The position numbers and the translations under genes are program-made. The notes below the pieces were generated by a model. It searched no databases, was not told the origin of the DNA, and worked only from the letters and a program-made list of their open reading frames with translations. 64,000 bases of DNA from Sanguibacter keddieii (GTDB lineage: Bacteria; Actinomycetota; Actinomycetes; Actinomycetales; Actinomycetaceae), in NCBI RefSeq assembly GCF_001064145.1, contig NZ_JVOJ01000036.1:1-64000 (forward strand). Reading direction: 5' to 3'. This document shows, piece after piece, positions 1-9,389 of this stretch (its first letter is position 1; every line of letters starts with the position of its first letter).

Positions 1-54
1 GAGGGCGGGGCCGGGGGCGTCGAACGCCTCGCGGTACGCGTCCTTCACCGGCAC
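1..54 (-). CDS. partial coding sequence at left edge
   Basis: On the minus strand the reading frame running off the left edge reads VPVKDAYREAFDAPGPAL, and nearly every codon ends in G or C, as expected for a real gene in this genome. Two in-frame GTG codons (at 54 and 48) could be the start. No clear ribosome binding site is visible and only 16-18 codons are present, so neither the family nor the start can be fixed. It may instead be the middle of a longer gene. Confidence 0.3.
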   Translation of the reverse strand, partial: MPVKDAYREAFDAPGPAL

Positions 55-79
55 CCCGCCTATGACTATGAAACGCGAA

Positions 80-1942
80 TTAAGAGCGCTTCCTCCGCAT
101 TGCCGCGGCACCGATAGCGCCCGTCACGGCAGCGAGCACCAGCACATCGCCGGTGAGAGCACCGGTCTTGGCGAGCTGCGTTGCAGGCGTCGGAGGAGCC
201 GAGGGCGTCACCGTCGTCGGTGTAGGCGTCGGACCGGGCTTGAAGGACAGTCGCGTCACCTCGGTATGCGCCTCGCTGGTCGTGAACTTCAGGGGGTGCT
301 TCATGAGCGGAGCTTCATCCCATCCGGCAGAAGGGCCAGTCATGGGGGGCCTCCATCCGGCGGTATAAGGGGTGTCTGTAGGGGGACATGCGGGCGATGG
401 GGGATCAAATACTGTTCCAACAACAGAACGAGGCTCGGCCGGTTTGACAGCGTCGTAGTCATCCATCGTCGGAGGGCATGCGGGTGAAGGCTGCCCGGGC
501 CTCACGATGACACCGAGTTGCTTCTCGACATCAACCGAGATAGTGCCCTGCGTGAGGTGATCGATCTGGTAATCCGTATCGGCAGTTGCGGATTCGGTGA
601 AGGCAATCTTCTGAATAGTGATCACCGCATCACCGTGAAGCGCACCCATCGCGTCCTTGAGGGCTGCGATGGTGGTGATCTGATCGGGGTTATCGAAGTC
701 CACGGTAACCGTTGCGGTCTGTCCGTTAACTGCCACTGTCTTCGCTGAGAAGCCCTGGGGAAGCCCAGTCACCGAGATGGCCGAGGGGTCAGAAAACTTC
801 AGCTGCGCAGGAAGATTGATCTGGGTTGTGAAGCCCAAGTGAGCATTCTTCAATTCAATATCGTCGAAAGCGTTGGGGGTCTCGTCGTATTTCTCGAGGA
901 GCTTCGCAATGCGTCCACCGCGAAGGTCATCCAAGTGAACGACGTTCTCAATGGTCAGAAGAGAATCTTTGTTCTCGGCGTAGATCTGTTCCGCCTGAGT
1001 CGGAGCGCTCCCATCCAGGCCGACCTTAAAGTCGGTGTCGATTGTCGGGTCATCGCCATTGACTGGAAGAGAGCCAAATACCTTCTTGTACTTGTAAATA
1101 CCGGTCATGCCATCCGCAGACAACTCCTGAGTGGAGAATTCGTAGTCGGGAATTCCTGCGGCTTGGAAGAAGTTTGGCCCGGTTTTTGGGGGCTGTAAGT
1201 CGTGGCCGTCCTCTTCATCAACCCAGCGCGTTGTCTTGGTTGGTGCGGACGCGAAGCAGTCGGTAGGCGACTCCGCCAGCTTCAGGGTCTTCGTATCGAA
1301 GTGAAAGACCTGAGCGGGGGTCGTCGATGATGCGAAGAAGTTGAACATGCCCGTCACGGTCACCTGTTCGCTGGCCAGTTGAGTCGCTTCCGTGGGGTCA
1401 ATTGTGCCAACGGCATAGGGGACCTGGACCTTGATCGTATGCTGGCCGGGGTTGGCTTTCTCTGCATCGTAGATATCGAGCAGCTGCTGCCAGCTGAGAT
1501 CCTTGAATTGGATGTTCGCAGTGACCTGTGTGTGGTCAGAGTTGGGGGAGAGCCAGGTGTAGGCGATCATTGACGAGGTAGACTTCTCGCGAGACGCCCC
1601 CAACGTGACCGGCTCAGGAACACTCACAGTCAGTGCGATATCGGGGTTGTCGTTGTTGCCCGAGTCATGAGGGGAGAGCCCCTGTGCAGCCGCAGCGCGG
1701 ATTTCGGCCTCGTGGTCTGCCAGAAGCGCAGTGATCGGAATGTCTAGCACGACGGTACCGTGATAGGTCGTGATCACAGGGTTGGCGTTGCACACAGTCG
1801 TGCTTGTTGATGAGACGTATTGTGAGAGGGGGAAGGGCTCCGCGTCGGCTTGTGCGCTGCGAGGCGCAAACATTGTGACCGAACCTGCAGCGACAAGAGC
1901 CAAACCGGCACCCATCGCCAGAACTCTCCGGCTTTTCCTCAT
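80..1942 (-). CDS. sortase-anchored surface protein (LAKTG signal)
   Basis: A 620-residue exported wall-anchored protein of unknown ligand. Residues 1-32 form a signal peptide (basic start, hydrophobic core, cleavage near AQA). The C-terminus has a Pro/Thr-rich stalk, then LAKTG at about 590-594, a hydrophobic segment and a RRKRS tail, which is the LAxTG type used by class E sortases of high-GC actinobacteria. The octapeptide PSPACPPT occurs twice, near 485 and 515, and may provide a disulfide or a binding repeat. No catalytic motif is seen. Codon use is visibly poorer in G/C at third positions than in the neighbours, which suggests an accessory or transferred gene. The start ATG has GGGGA five bases upstream. 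No sortase gene lies in the window. Confidence 0.85.
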   Translation of the reverse strand: MRKSRRVLAMGAGLALVAAGSVTMFAPRSAQADAEPFPLSQYVSSTSTTVCNANPVITTYHGTVVLDIPITALLADHEAEIRAAAAQGLSPHDSGNNDNPDIALTVSVPEPVTLGASREKSTSSMIAYTWLSPNSDHTQVTANIQFKDLSWQQLLDIYDAEKANPGQHTIKVQVPYAVGTIDPTEATQLASEQVTVTGMFNFFASSTTPAQVFHFDTKTLKLAESPTDCFASAPTKTTRWVDEEDGHDLQPPKTGPNFFQAAGIPDYEFSTQELSADGMTGIYKYKKVFGSLPVNGDDPTIDTDFKVGLDGSAPTQAEQIYAENKDSLLTIENVVHLDDLRGGRIAKLLEKYDETPNAFDDIELKNAHLGFTTQINLPAQLKFSDPSAISVTGLPQGFSAKTVAVNGQTATVTVDFDNPDQITTIAALKDAMGALHGDAVITIQKIAFTESATADTDYQIDHLTQGTISVDVEKQLGVIVRPGQPSPACPPTMDDYDAVKPAEPRSVVGTVFDPPSPACPPTDTPYTAGWRPPMTGPSAGWDEAPLMKHPLKFTTSEAHTEVTRLSFKPGPTPTPTTVTPSAPPTPATQLAKTGALTGDVLVLAAVTGAIGAAAMRRKRS

Positions 1943-1993
1943 GATGTTCCCCAGTCGTAGGTGTGCGAATCAAATGCCATGATTCATGATTCT

Positions 1994-2314
1994 CTAGTAT
2001 ACACATGGTAGAAAAGTGCATCGTCTCTTGCGTTGTGAGCTCTGGATTGAGTGTTCTCTCGGGTGCGGTCGTCGCGTACAGGCGATCCCCGTGTGCTCCG
2101 TTGCACACTCGATGCCCTCGCCCGTCGGCGCAATGCCGAACTCGATGAGGACCTTGAAGCGAATCCTCGACGCGATGACGTCTCCCTCCTCCGGATTCGT
2201 GTCTGTGGCAGTCTCCGCGTGGTTGACGATTCCTGCGATGCGTGCCTTCTCTACGTCGCCCTTCAGTGTGTCCACATGGGAAACAAGGAGATGCGGGCAG
2301 GAGAGTGGCACCAT
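1994..2314 (-). pseudogene. possible remnant coding sequence, unrecognised
   Basis: Between the surface-protein promoter and the tRNA genes, one minus frame has plausible codon use over its middle part (DTLKGDVEKARIAG, then VIASRIRFKVLIEF), but its ends look non-coding and no ribosome binding site precedes any start. I do not recognise a family. It may be an eroded fragment of a larger gene or chance. The 3' end overlaps the promoter of the surface-protein gene. Apart from this and the promoter I see nothing else in the 413-base gap. Confidence 0.2.
1996..2001 (-). promoter_or_regulatory. -10 box of the surface protein gene
   Basis: The minus strand reads TATACT, close to the consensus, 53 nt upstream of the surface-protein ATG. 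No convincing -35 is seen 16-18 nt further upstream. Confidence 0.5.
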
Positions 2315-2320
2315 AGATGC

Positions 2321-2350
2321 GAAAAACCGGCGACCCGTAGGCCGCCGGTT
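2321..2350 (-). terminator. intrinsic terminator of the tRNA-Lys pair
   Basis: AACCGGCG (2325-2332) pairs perfectly with CGCCGGTT (2343-2350) around a 10-nt loop. On the minus strand the stem is followed by a short T run, placed directly after the second tRNA-Lys gene. Confidence 0.75.
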
Positions 2351-2355
2351 GTTTG

Positions 2356-2428
<73 letters not shown>

Positions 2429-2462
2429 GGGGCACTTTCACCAGCCGGAGCCGGGAAAGCTG

Positions 2463-2535
<73 letters not shown>

Positions 2536-2612
2536 GGGGGTTTTGCAACCGAGAGATAAATATACAGGCGCGCCCTTCCCCGCGCAAGTCAATGTGGGGC
2601 GTCGTGGCCTAT

Positions 2613-2652
2613 GTCGCACGCTCGATGGGCGTGCGACACTGGCACCTACAAT
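2613..2652 (+). promoter_or_regulatory. promoter with 9-bp inverted repeat before the DtxR-type gene
   Basis: GTCGCACGC (2613-2621) and GCGTGCGAC (2629-2637) form a perfect inverted repeat around 7 nt. A -10-like TACAAT lies at 2647-2652, so the dyad covers the expected -35 region, the classic place for a repressor operator. It does not resemble the known IdeR/DtxR box (TTAGGTTAGG half sites). Autoregulation by the downstream regulator is an inference. Confidence 0.5.
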
Positions 2653-2678
2653 GGGGCCTCAGACGAAAGGGGAACGCC

Positions 2679-3347
2679 ATGTCGGACGCGCCGAGCACCT
2701 ATTCCGCGGTCGTGGAGGACATCCTCAAGCTCGTATGGGGTGCCGAGGAAGCCGGCCGTGACGGCGTCAAGCCCAAGGATGTTTCCGAACACATGGGCGT
2801 CGTCCCTTCGACGGCAACGGAGAACATTCAGCGCCTGGCCCGCCAGGGCCTCGTCACGCACGAGCGCTACGGACGCGTGCGACTGACCCCGCAGGGCCGA
2901 GCGATCGCCCTGGGGATGGTGCGCCGCCACCGCCTGCTTGAAACCTACCTGCATGAAGCCCTCGGTTTCTCCTGGGATGAGGTGCATGAAGAGGCAGAGA
3001 TACTCGAACACGCGGTCTCCGATCGGCTTCTCGACCGTCTCGACCGGGTCCTCGGCTACCCGAGCCGTGACCCGCACGGTGATCCGATCCCGCGGGCCGA
3101 CGGAACCAGCGACGACGTTGCAGGAAACCCGCTCGACGCGCTCGACGTGACCGCCGGAGGAGTCGTCGAGCGGCTGCCCGACCGCGACCCCGAAGCGTTG
3201 CGCGCGTGGGAGGAGGTCGGCCTCGTGCCCGGTGCCCGCATCACCGTGGTGGCATCCGACCCCTCAGGAGTGACGGTCCTCCTCGAAGACGGACAGATGC
3301 TCCTCCTAGACCCCGCACAGGCCTCGGGCATCATCATCCGGGACTGA
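2679..3347 (+). CDS. DtxR/MntR-family metal-dependent transcriptional regulator
   Basis: This 222-residue protein has an N-terminal winged helix (about 1-65: VVPSTATENIQRLARQGLV recognition region), a metal-binding dimerisation domain (about 70-140) and a C-terminal SH3-like/FeoA domain (about 155-222), which is the full DtxR layout. In the motif EEAEILEHAVSD the Cys that DtxR/IdeR uses is a Glu, as in MntR-type proteins, suggesting Mn or mixed specificity. The residue aligning with MntR Asp8 looks like Ala, so the metal cannot be assigned. The start at 2679 was chosen because GAAAGGGG lies just upstream and the family begins near here. An inverted repeat covers its promoter. Confidence 0.88.
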   Translation: MSDAPSTYSAVVEDILKLVWGAEEAGRDGVKPKDVSEHMGVVPSTATENIQRLARQGLVTHERYGRVRLTPQGRAIALGMVRRHRLLETYLHEALGFSWDEVHEEAEILEHAVSDRLLDRLDRVLGYPSRDPHGDPIPRADGTSDDVAGNPLDALDVTAGGVVERLPDRDPEALRAWEEVGLVPGARITVVASDPSGVTVLLEDGQMLLLDPAQASGIIIRD

Positions 3348-3471
3348 GCAACGCCAACGCGCCCCGCCTCCCGTCGACGAGGTCCTGACATCATCCAGCC
3401 CACCTGGCCGAGGTGGCCGGGCGAGCTGGAAACGCCCGTCGGTGGACGCGCGGGTGGGGGGAGTGCAGGCC

Positions 3472-3918
3472 TCAGGCGAGGTCAGCGGATCCCATTGACG
3501 CCGGCACGTGGCGGCCGTGTCCGGCGGCCAGGAGTGCCTCGCGAAGGGCGGTGATCGCGGTATCGAGCTCCTCGTCGCTGGCGGGGGCCGCCTTCGACAG
3601 GAGGATGTCGGTCTCGTCGCGCAGGGGGATCACGTGCAGGTGGGTGTGGGGCACCTCGAATCCAGCGATTGCGAGGCCGGCGCGCGGCACGCCGAACGCG
3701 GCCTTCTGCGCCAGGCCGATCGTGCGTGCCACGGTCATGAGGTGGGCGGCGACGTCCGAGGGGGCGTCCGTCCACGCCTCGTACGCGGTGCGCGGAACCA
3801 CGAGGACGTGGCCTGGGGAGGTCGGCTCGATGGTCGCGAAGGCGACGCACAGGTCATCGGCCCACACGAAGCGGCCGGGCCACACACCCGTGATGATGTT
3901 GTCGAAGATAGTGCTCAT
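3472..3918 (-). CDS. HIT-family nucleotide hydrolase/transferase
   Basis: The 148-residue protein carries the histidine triad HTHLHV (His91, 93, 95), preceded by the PGHVLVVPR strand typical of the family, and is of usual length. Family members hydrolyse dinucleoside polyphosphates or AMP-lysine-type conjugates in the cytosol; the substrate cannot be told from sequence. The ATG at 3918 lies 6 nt after a GACAAT -10 (plus-strand 3925-3930) with no Shine-Dalgarno sequence, so the mRNA is probably leaderless. It is divergent from leuS, and the string GACTATTGT occurs in both promoters. Confidence 0.9.
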   Translation of the reverse strand: MSTIFDNIITGVWPGRFVWADDLCVAFATIEPTSPGHVLVVPRTAYEAWTDAPSDVAAHLMTVARTIGLAQKAAFGVPRAGLAIAGFEVPHTHLHVIPLRDETDILLSKAAPASDEELDTAITALREALLAAGHGRHVPASMGSADLA

Positions 3919-4042
3919 GCGACTATTGTCACCTATTCGTGCTCACTTCGGTAGGTGGACGCGTCCGGCGGGGCGCGCGGGCGTGAACTACCCTGGTGGG
4001 GACTATTGTTACGCGACCCATCGTTAAGCGAGGAACGCACAC

Positions 4043-6973
4043 ATGAGCGAAAATCCGCAGAGTGCCCCGGCCCAGCGTTACACCGCTGAGCTCGCAGGTC
4101 AGATCGAGACGAAGTGGCAGGACCGCTGGGAGGAGCTGGGCACGTTCTACGCGGACAACCCCACGGGCGCCCTGGCTGGCCCGCTGGCCTCCCGCAACCC
4201 CTTCTTCATCCTCGACATGTTCCCCTACCCCTCGGGTAAGGGCCTGCACGTGGGTCACCCGCTGGGCTACATCGCGACCGACACGCTGGCGCGCTACCGC
4301 CGCATGAAGGGCGACAACGTCCTGTACACGATGGGCTACGATGCCTTCGGCCTGCCGGCCGAGCAGTACGCCGTCCAGACCGGCCAGCACCCGGCGATCA
4401 CCACGAATCAGAACATCGCGAACATGCGCCGTCAGCTGCGTCGCATGGGCCTGTCCCACGACTCGCGTCGTTCCTTCGCGACGACCGACATTGAGTACGT
4501 GCATTGGACGCAGTGGATCTTCCTGCAGGTCTTCAACTCGTGGTTCGATCCCGAGGCCACGGCCCCCGACGGCTCGCAGGGTGCGGCTCGCCCGATCAGC
4601 GAGCTGATCGCCAAGCTCGAGTCCGGCGAGATTCGCCCCGAGGACGGCTCCGACTATTCCTCGCTCGATCGCGCCGCGCAGGCGAAGGTCGTCGACTCCT
4701 ACCGCCTCGCCTACGTCTCCGAGGCCCCCGTCAACTGGTGCCCCGGCCTGGGCACGGTCCTGGCCAACGAAGAGGTCACCGTGGATGGTCGCTCCGAGCG
4801 CGGCAACTTCCCAGTCTTCAAGCGCAACCTGCGCCAGTGGATGATGCGCATCACCGCCTATGGCAAGCGCCTGTCCGACGACCTCGACACGATCGACTGG
4901 CCGGAGAAGGTGCGCACCATGCAGCGTAACTGGATCGGCCGCTCTGAGGGCGCGACCGTGCGCTTCGACGTGCCTGGTGCGCGCGAGGCCGGTGCCTCCC
5001 TCGACTCTTTGGACGTCTACACGACGCGCCCCGACACGCTGTTTGGCGCGACCTTCATGGTCGTCGCCCCCGAGCACCCGATCCTCGGCGGCGCCGTCGG
5101 TGGCGACGCCGGCGACGGTTCCGCCCTGACCCTTCCCGCATCCTGGCCCGAGGGCACGAAGGATGCGTGGACGGGTGGCGCCGCCACCCCGAAGGAGGCC
5201 GTTGCCGCCTACCGCGCCCAGGCCGCCGCGAAGTCCGAGGCCGAGCGCGCCGACGAGGAACGCACCAAGACCGGCGTGTTCACCGGCCTGTTCGGTATCG
5301 ACCCGGTGAACGGACGCCCGGTCCCGATCTTCGTCGCCGACTACGTCCTGTGGGGCTACGGCACCGGCGCCATCATGGCTGTGCCCGCCCACGACGACCG
5401 CGACTGGGCCTTTGCCCGCGCCTACGACCTCGACGTCGTGCGCACGATCGGCCCCGCCGACGACCCCTACGGCCCCGACCTCGAGGCCGGTGCCTACACG
5501 GGCGATGGTGTGGCCGTCGACTCCGCGAACGACGAGATCGACCTGAACGGCCTGGCCAAGGACGAGGCCAAGGCCGCCATGATCGAGTGGCTGGTCGCCA
5601 AGGGACTGGGTCACGGCACCGTCACCTACCGCCTGCGCGACTGGCTCTTCAGCCGCCAGCGCTACTGGGGCGAGCCCTTCCCGATCGTGTGGGACGAGGA
5701 CGGCGTGGCACATGCCCTGCCCGAGGATATGCTCCCCGTTGAGCTGCCCGAGGTCAGCGACTACAGCCCGCGTACCTTTGACGCGGACGATGCCGACTCC
5801 TCGCCCGAGGCCCCGCTGGGTCGCGCTGAGGACTGGGTGAACGTGACCCTCGACCTGGGCGATGGCCCCAAGGCCTACCGCCGCGAGACCAACACGATGC
5901 CTCAGTGGGCGGGTTCGTGCTGGTACGAGATGCGCTACACCGACCCGACGAACGCGAAGCGTTTCGCCGGCGAGGAGAACCTGGCCTACTGGATGGGCCC
6001 GCGCGAGGGCAAGGCCAGCGGCGGCACCGACATGTACGTCGGCGGCGTTGAGCACGCGGTCCTGCACCTGCTCTATGCCCGCTTCTGGCAGAAGGTCCTC
6101 TTCGACCTCGGCCACGTGCCGGACTCCGAGCCCTACCACAAGCTCTTCAACCAGGGCTACGTCCAGGCCTACGCCTACACCGACGCGCGCGGCCAGTACG
6201 TGCCCGCCGACGAGGTCGAGGGCGACGAGGCGACCGGCTTCACCTACAAGGGTGAGCCCGTGGTCCGCGAGTACGGAAAGATGGGCAAGTCCCTGAAGAA
6301 CATCGTCACTCCCGACGAGATGTACGACGCCTACGGCGCCGACGTCTTCCGCGTGTACGAGATGAGCATGGGCCCCCTCGACCTGTCGCGCCCGTGGGAG
6401 ACCCGCGCCGTTGTCGGCTCCCAGCGATTCCTGCAGCGCCTGTGGCGTAACGTGGTCGACGAGGAGACCGGCGAGCTCACGGTCACCGACGAGCCCGCGG
6501 ACGACAAGACGCGTCGCCTCGTGGCCCGCACGATCGCCGAGGTCACCGAAGAGTACGAGAACCTGCGCATCAACACCGCGATCTCCAAGCTCATCGTCCT
6601 CAACAACCACCTGACCAGCCTGGACGCCGCGCCGCGCGATTCCATTGAGCCCCTGATCCTCATGCTCGCCCCCGTCGCCCCGCACGTGTGCGAGGAGCTG
6701 TGGGCCCGCCTGGGTCACGAGGCCTCCCTGGCCCGCGAGCCTTTCCCGATCGTCGAGGATTCCTCGCTGCTGGTCGAGGACACGGTCACTGCCGTCGTCC
6801 AGGTCAACGGCAAGGTCAAGGCCCGCATCGAGGTCGCTCCCTCCATTTCGGAGGAGGACCTCGTCGCCGCCGCCATGGCCGAGGCCCCGATCGTCAAGGC
6901 TCTCGGCGGTAACGACCCGCTCAAGGTGATCGCCCGCGCGCCGAAGCTGGTCAACGTCGTCGTCAAGAAGTGA
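4043..6973 (+). CDS. leuS: leucyl-tRNA synthetase
   Basis: This class I synthetase charges tRNA-Leu. The 976-residue protein has the HIGH-type signature HVGH at 69-72 within [12 protein letters not shown], the CP1 editing insertion ([12 protein letters not shown]), and the KMSKS-type loop KMGKS at 746-750, followed by an anticodon-binding domain. The ATG is preceded by GCGAGGA. The upstream region has only about 120 nt to the divergent HIT gene and no T-box-like leader. A Nei-type glycosylase starts six bases after the stop, so the two are probably co-transcribed. Confidence 0.98.
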   Translation: MSENPQSAPAQRYTAELAGQIETKWQDRWEELGTFYADNPTGALAGPLASRNPFFILDMFPYPSGKGLHVGHPLGYIATDTLARYRRMKGDNVLYTMGYDAFGLPAEQYAVQTGQHPAITTNQNIANMRRQLRRMGLSHDSRRSFATTDIEYVHWTQWIFLQVFNSWFDPEATAPDGSQGAARPISELIAKLESGEIRPEDGSDYSSLDRAAQAKVVDSYRLAYVSEAPVNWCPGLGTVLANEEVTVDGRSERGNFPVFKRNLRQWMMRITAYGKRLSDDLDTIDWPEKVRTMQRNWIGRSEGATVRFDVPGAREAGASLDSLDVYTTRPDTLFGATFMVVAPEHPILGGAVGGDAGDGSALTLPASWPEGTKDAWTGGAATPKEAVAAYRAQAAAKSEAERADEERTKTGVFTGLFGIDPVNGRPVPIFVADYVLWGYGTGAIMAVPAHDDRDWAFARAYDLDVVRTIGPADDPYGPDLEAGAYTGDGVAVDSANDEIDLNGLAKDEAKAAMIEWLVAKGLGHGTVTYRLRDWLFSRQRYWGEPFPIVWDEDGVAHALPEDMLPVELPEVSDYSPRTFDADDADSSPEAPLGRAEDWVNVTLDLGDGPKAYRRETNTMPQWAGSCWYEMRYTDPTNAKRFAGEENLAYWMGPREGKASGGTDMYVGGVEHAVLHLLYARFWQKVLFDLGHVPDSEPYHKLFNQGYVQAYAYTDARGQYVPADEVEGDEATGFTYKGEPVVREYGKMGKSLKNIVTPDEMYDAYGADVFRVYEMSMGPLDLSRPWETRAVVGSQRFLQRLWRNVVDEETGELTVTDEPADDKTRRLVARTIAEVTEEYENLRINTAISKLIVLNNHLTSLDAAPRDSIEPLILMLAPVAPHVCEELWARLGHEASLAREPFPIVEDSSLLVEDTVTAVVQVNGKVKARIEVAPSISEEDLVAAAMAEAPIVKALGGNDPLKVIARAPKLVNVVVKK

Positions 6974-6979
6974 GGTCGC

Positions 6980-8017
6980 ATGCCTGAAGGCGATGCAGTC
7001 CGTCGCCTAGCCGGTACCCTCGACGAGCTTTTCGTCGGGGGTATCGTCTCGGCCTCGTCCCCGCAGGGGCGCTTCGCGTCCTCCGCCGCCCTCCTGGATG
7101 GGTGGGTCATGCAGCGGGTGCGCGTGCACGGCAAGCACATGTTTATTGGTTTCGTCCCGCCCATCGAAGGTGAGACGTACGAGGCCGGGGTGTCCCTCCT
7201 GGAGGGCGCCGCCGCGGGCAGCGGGGAGCCGATCCTCGGCGAGGACGCCCCCTGGCCGGACCGGTGGGTGCACATCCACCTGGGCCTGTACGGCTGGTGG
7301 CGCTTCAACGGCGACGAGACTGTCGTTGATGAGGGCCACGGCGTCGCCCACCGCATCCCCAACGTCGACAAGGGGGAGTGGAACGGTCACTCCGAGACCC
7401 GCTGGGGCGAGGGCTTTGGCGAGGCCAAGGCGGGGGAGTGGGAGCCGCCGGAGCCGGTCGGTGCCGTGCGCCTGCGCCTGTTCAACGACCACGCCGTCGC
7501 CGACCTGGTGGGCCCCAACCGCTGCGACCTCATCACGGATGAGGAGCGCATCAAGGCTGAGGCGAAGCTGGGCCCGGATCCCCTGGATGCCGGGGCGCGC
7601 TCGGACGCCGAGGCCATGGAGCGTTTCGCTCAGGTCGCTCACTCCAAGAAGCGTGCGATCGGCGAGATCGTCATGGATCAGTCGATCATCGCGGGCGTGG
7701 GCAACATCTACCGCGCCGACGCCCTGTTCCTCGCGGGCATCTCGCCGCACCGCAAGGGTGCCAACATCTCCGTCAAGCGCCTGCGCGAGCTGTGGGTCCT
7801 CATCTGCGACCTCATGAACCGCGGCCTGGCCGCTGGTCGCCTGGACACGATGGACCCGGAGGAGGCCCCCAACCCGCCGATTGAGGGGGACGAGGAGGCC
7901 TCGCGCTGGTACGTGTATCACCGTACGGACCGGCCGTGCTTGCGCTGCTCCACGCCGATTCGCGAGGCGCTCATGCAGAACCGACGCCTGTTCTGGTGTC
8001 CGTCCTGCCAGCGCTGA
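6980..8017 (+). CDS. Fpg/Nei-family DNA glycosylase (endonuclease VIII-like)
   Basis: A base-excision repair enzyme for oxidised bases. The protein begins MPEGD, with the catalytic Pro2 and Glu3 of the family. It contains the helix-two-turn-helix region around QSIIAGVGNIYRADALF and ends in a C-x2-C...C-x2-C zinc finger (CLRCS to CPSCQR). MPEGD rather than MPELP points to Nei rather than MutM. At 345 residues it is longer than the usual 260-290, mostly through insertions in the N-terminal beta domain, as in actinobacterial Nei proteins. It follows leuS by six bases. Confidence 0.92.
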   Translation: MPEGDAVRRLAGTLDELFVGGIVSASSPQGRFASSAALLDGWVMQRVRVHGKHMFIGFVPPIEGETYEAGVSLLEGAAAGSGEPILGEDAPWPDRWVHIHLGLYGWWRFNGDETVVDEGHGVAHRIPNVDKGEWNGHSETRWGEGFGEAKAGEWEPPEPVGAVRLRLFNDHAVADLVGPNRCDLITDEERIKAEAKLGPDPLDAGARSDAEAMERFAQVAHSKKRAIGEIVMDQSIIAGVGNIYRADALFLAGISPHRKGANISVKRLRELWVLICDLMNRGLAAGRLDTMDPEEAPNPPIEGDEEASRWYVYHRTDRPCLRCSTPIREALMQNRRLFWCPSCQR

Positions 8018-8036
8018 GCGCGCGAAAGGCCGTCAG

Positions 8037-8066
8037 GGGAGTGCGGGCCGCAAGGCTCGCACTCCT
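8037..8066. terminator. hairpin between convergent nei and acetyltransferase genes
   Basis: GGAGTGCGGGCC (8038-8049) and GGCTCGCACTCC (8054-8065) pair with one mismatch around a GCAA tetraloop. The position between two convergent genes suits a two-way terminator. Confidence 0.7.
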
Positions 8067-8075
8067 CGCCCTGTG

Positions 8076-8567
8076 TCAGGCGATCTCTTCGAATCCGAGG
8101 ACAGAGTAGAGTTCGCGGGCCCCGCCGTGGCGCGTATCCAGGCGCAGGGCGAGGGTGTCGAATCCCCACCGCGAGCAGCGCGCGGCGACCTCGGAGACGA
8201 GGGCCGTCGCGATGCCGCGCCTGCGGTAGTCGGGGGCGACGATCAGGTCCACCACGAAGGGGCCGTCTGGCGCGTCATCCCACGGGGATTCGCGGACGAC
8301 GAGGATCGCCCCGACGAGCGTTCCCCCGTCCCACGCACCAATGAACGAGTCTTCGGTGGTCGCCCCGAAAGCGCCCTCAAACGTCAGGCGTAGTTCTTCG
8401 GAGGTTTCCAAGAGTGCCTCGGGCGTGACGTCGTCGTCGTACGCCTCGAGGGTGAGCACCGCGAGCGCGGGAATGTCGAATGTTGTGAGCGTGGCGATCT
8501 CAATACCCTGAGGCCGATTCGCCGCTGACAACGCGTCCAGGGGGGCATGTAGAGTTCGAGCTTCCAT
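8076..8567 (-). CDS. GNAT-family N-acetyltransferase
   Basis: The protein (163 residues from this start) has the acetyl-CoA loop YRRRGIATALV and the GNAT beta4/alpha3 region FVVDLIVAPDYRRRG, and ends with a typical GNAT C-terminal strand. The substrate is unknown. A GTG at 8594 is also in frame, but the strong promoter at 8574-8602 would start transcription at or next to the A of the ATG at 8567, so that ATG was chosen and the message is probably leaderless. Confidence 0.85.
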   Translation of the reverse strand: MEARTLHAPLDALSAANRPQGIEIATLTTFDIPALAVLTLEAYDDDVTPEALLETSEELRLTFEGAFGATTEDSFIGAWDGGTLVGAILVVRESPWDDAPDGPFVVDLIVAPDYRRRGIATALVSEVAARCSRWGFDTLALRLDTRHGGARELYSVLGFEEIA

Positions 8568-8573
8568 AAACCA

Positions 8574-8602
8574 ACTATAGGTGAGGATGCTCACTTTGTC
8601 AC
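8574..8602 (-). promoter_or_regulatory. strong promoter giving a leaderless acetyltransferase mRNA
   Basis: The minus strand reads GTGACA, 17 nt, TATAGT, then 6 nt to the ATG at 8567. The spacing is ideal and no Shine-Dalgarno sequence fits between. Confidence 0.75.
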
Positions 8603-8651
8603 GGGTCTTGAACGGATTCTCACAGACCGCATCTGACGAGGGCGGATGCCC

Positions 8652-9296
8652 TCAGATGTAGAGGGCGGGCTCCTCGAAGAAGCAGTTGGGATCGACGATG
8701 AGGTCGCGGTCGCGTGTGTCCTTTTCGGGCTTGGGGAGCAGGCGTGCGGGTACGCCGATAGCCACGTTGCCGCAGGGCACGTCCTTGACGACGACGGCGT
8801 TCGCGCCGATCTTGACGCCCGCGCCCACGGTGATGGGGCCCAGGACCTTCGCGCCCGCGCCAATCATGACGTGATCGCCGACGGTGGGGTGGCGCTTGCC
8901 GGGAATCATGGCGACGCCGCCGAGGGTGACGCCGTGGAAGATGACGACGTCGTTGCCGACCTCGGCCGTCTGGCCGATGACGACGCCCGTCGCGTGGTCG
9001 ATGAAGACGCGGCGGCCGATCGTGGCCTCGGGGTGAATGTCCACGCCGGTGACCGCGCGGGCCATGGAGGATAGGACGCGCGCGGGAGTGCGGGCTCCGT
9101 GGGACCACAGAGCGTGTGACACTCGGTGCGTCCACAGGGCGTGCACGCCCGGGTATGTCAGTGCGATCTCCAGGGCGGAGGTGGCCGCGGGGTCGCGGCG
9201 CTGCGCCGTCACGAGGTCCTCGCGGAAGAGTCCGAGCGCCTTGGAGGGCAGGGCGCGCGACAGGGTCTTCGACAGGGCGCGTACGGTGAGCTTCAC
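8652..9296 (-). CDS. cysE: serine O-acetyltransferase
   Basis: CysE makes O-acetylserine from serine and acetyl-CoA, the first step of cysteine synthesis. The 214-residue protein has the helical N-terminal domain and then a left-handed beta helix of hexapeptide repeats containing [16 protein letters not shown] and IFHGVTLGG, whose histidines are the catalytic and binding residues of the family. The GTG start at 9296 is preceded by AGGAGG with six bases spacing, which decides it over longer readings. It lies downstream of cysK on the same strand, separated by a gap that holds a perfect 13-bp hairpin. Confidence 0.94.
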   Translation of the reverse strand: MKLTVRALSKTLSRALPSKALGLFREDLVTAQRRDPAATSALEIALTYPGVHALWTHRVSHALWSHGARTPARVLSSMARAVTGVDIHPEATIGRRVFIDHATGVVIGQTAEVGNDVVIFHGVTLGGVAMIPGKRHPTVGDHVMIGAGAKVLGPITVGAGVKIGANAVVVKDVPCGNVAIGVPARLLPKPEKDTRDRDLIVDPNCFFEEPALYI

Positions 9297-9336
9297 TTCG
9301 GTCCTCCTGGATGGTCGACTCAGATGGGAACGCACA

Positions 9337-9367
9337 GGTGGCCCCGGATATTCCATCCGGGGCCACC
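9337..9367 (-). promoter_or_regulatory. perfect 13-bp hairpin in the cysK-cysE gap
   Basis: GGTGGCCCCGGAT (9337-9349) pairs perfectly with ATCCGGGGCCACC (9355-9367) around ATTCC. There is no U tract after it on the minus strand. It ends 40 nt before the cysE start, so it may be a partial terminator, an attenuator or an mRNA-stabilising element setting the CysK:CysE ratio. Confidence 0.6.
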
Positions 9368-9389
9368 TTAGCGCGTCAAGCGGGAAAGA

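Noticed and set aside
3919-4042. T-box leader before leuS
   Set aside because: The gap shared with the HIT gene is only about 120 nt and shows no T-box motif or large terminator/antiterminator.
3929-6718. Very long open frame (929 codons) opposite leuS
   Set aside because: In GC-rich coding DNA the opposite strand often stays open. The translation is low-complexity (Val/Gly/Ala/Leu/Arg rich), has no family motif, and leuS is unmistakable.
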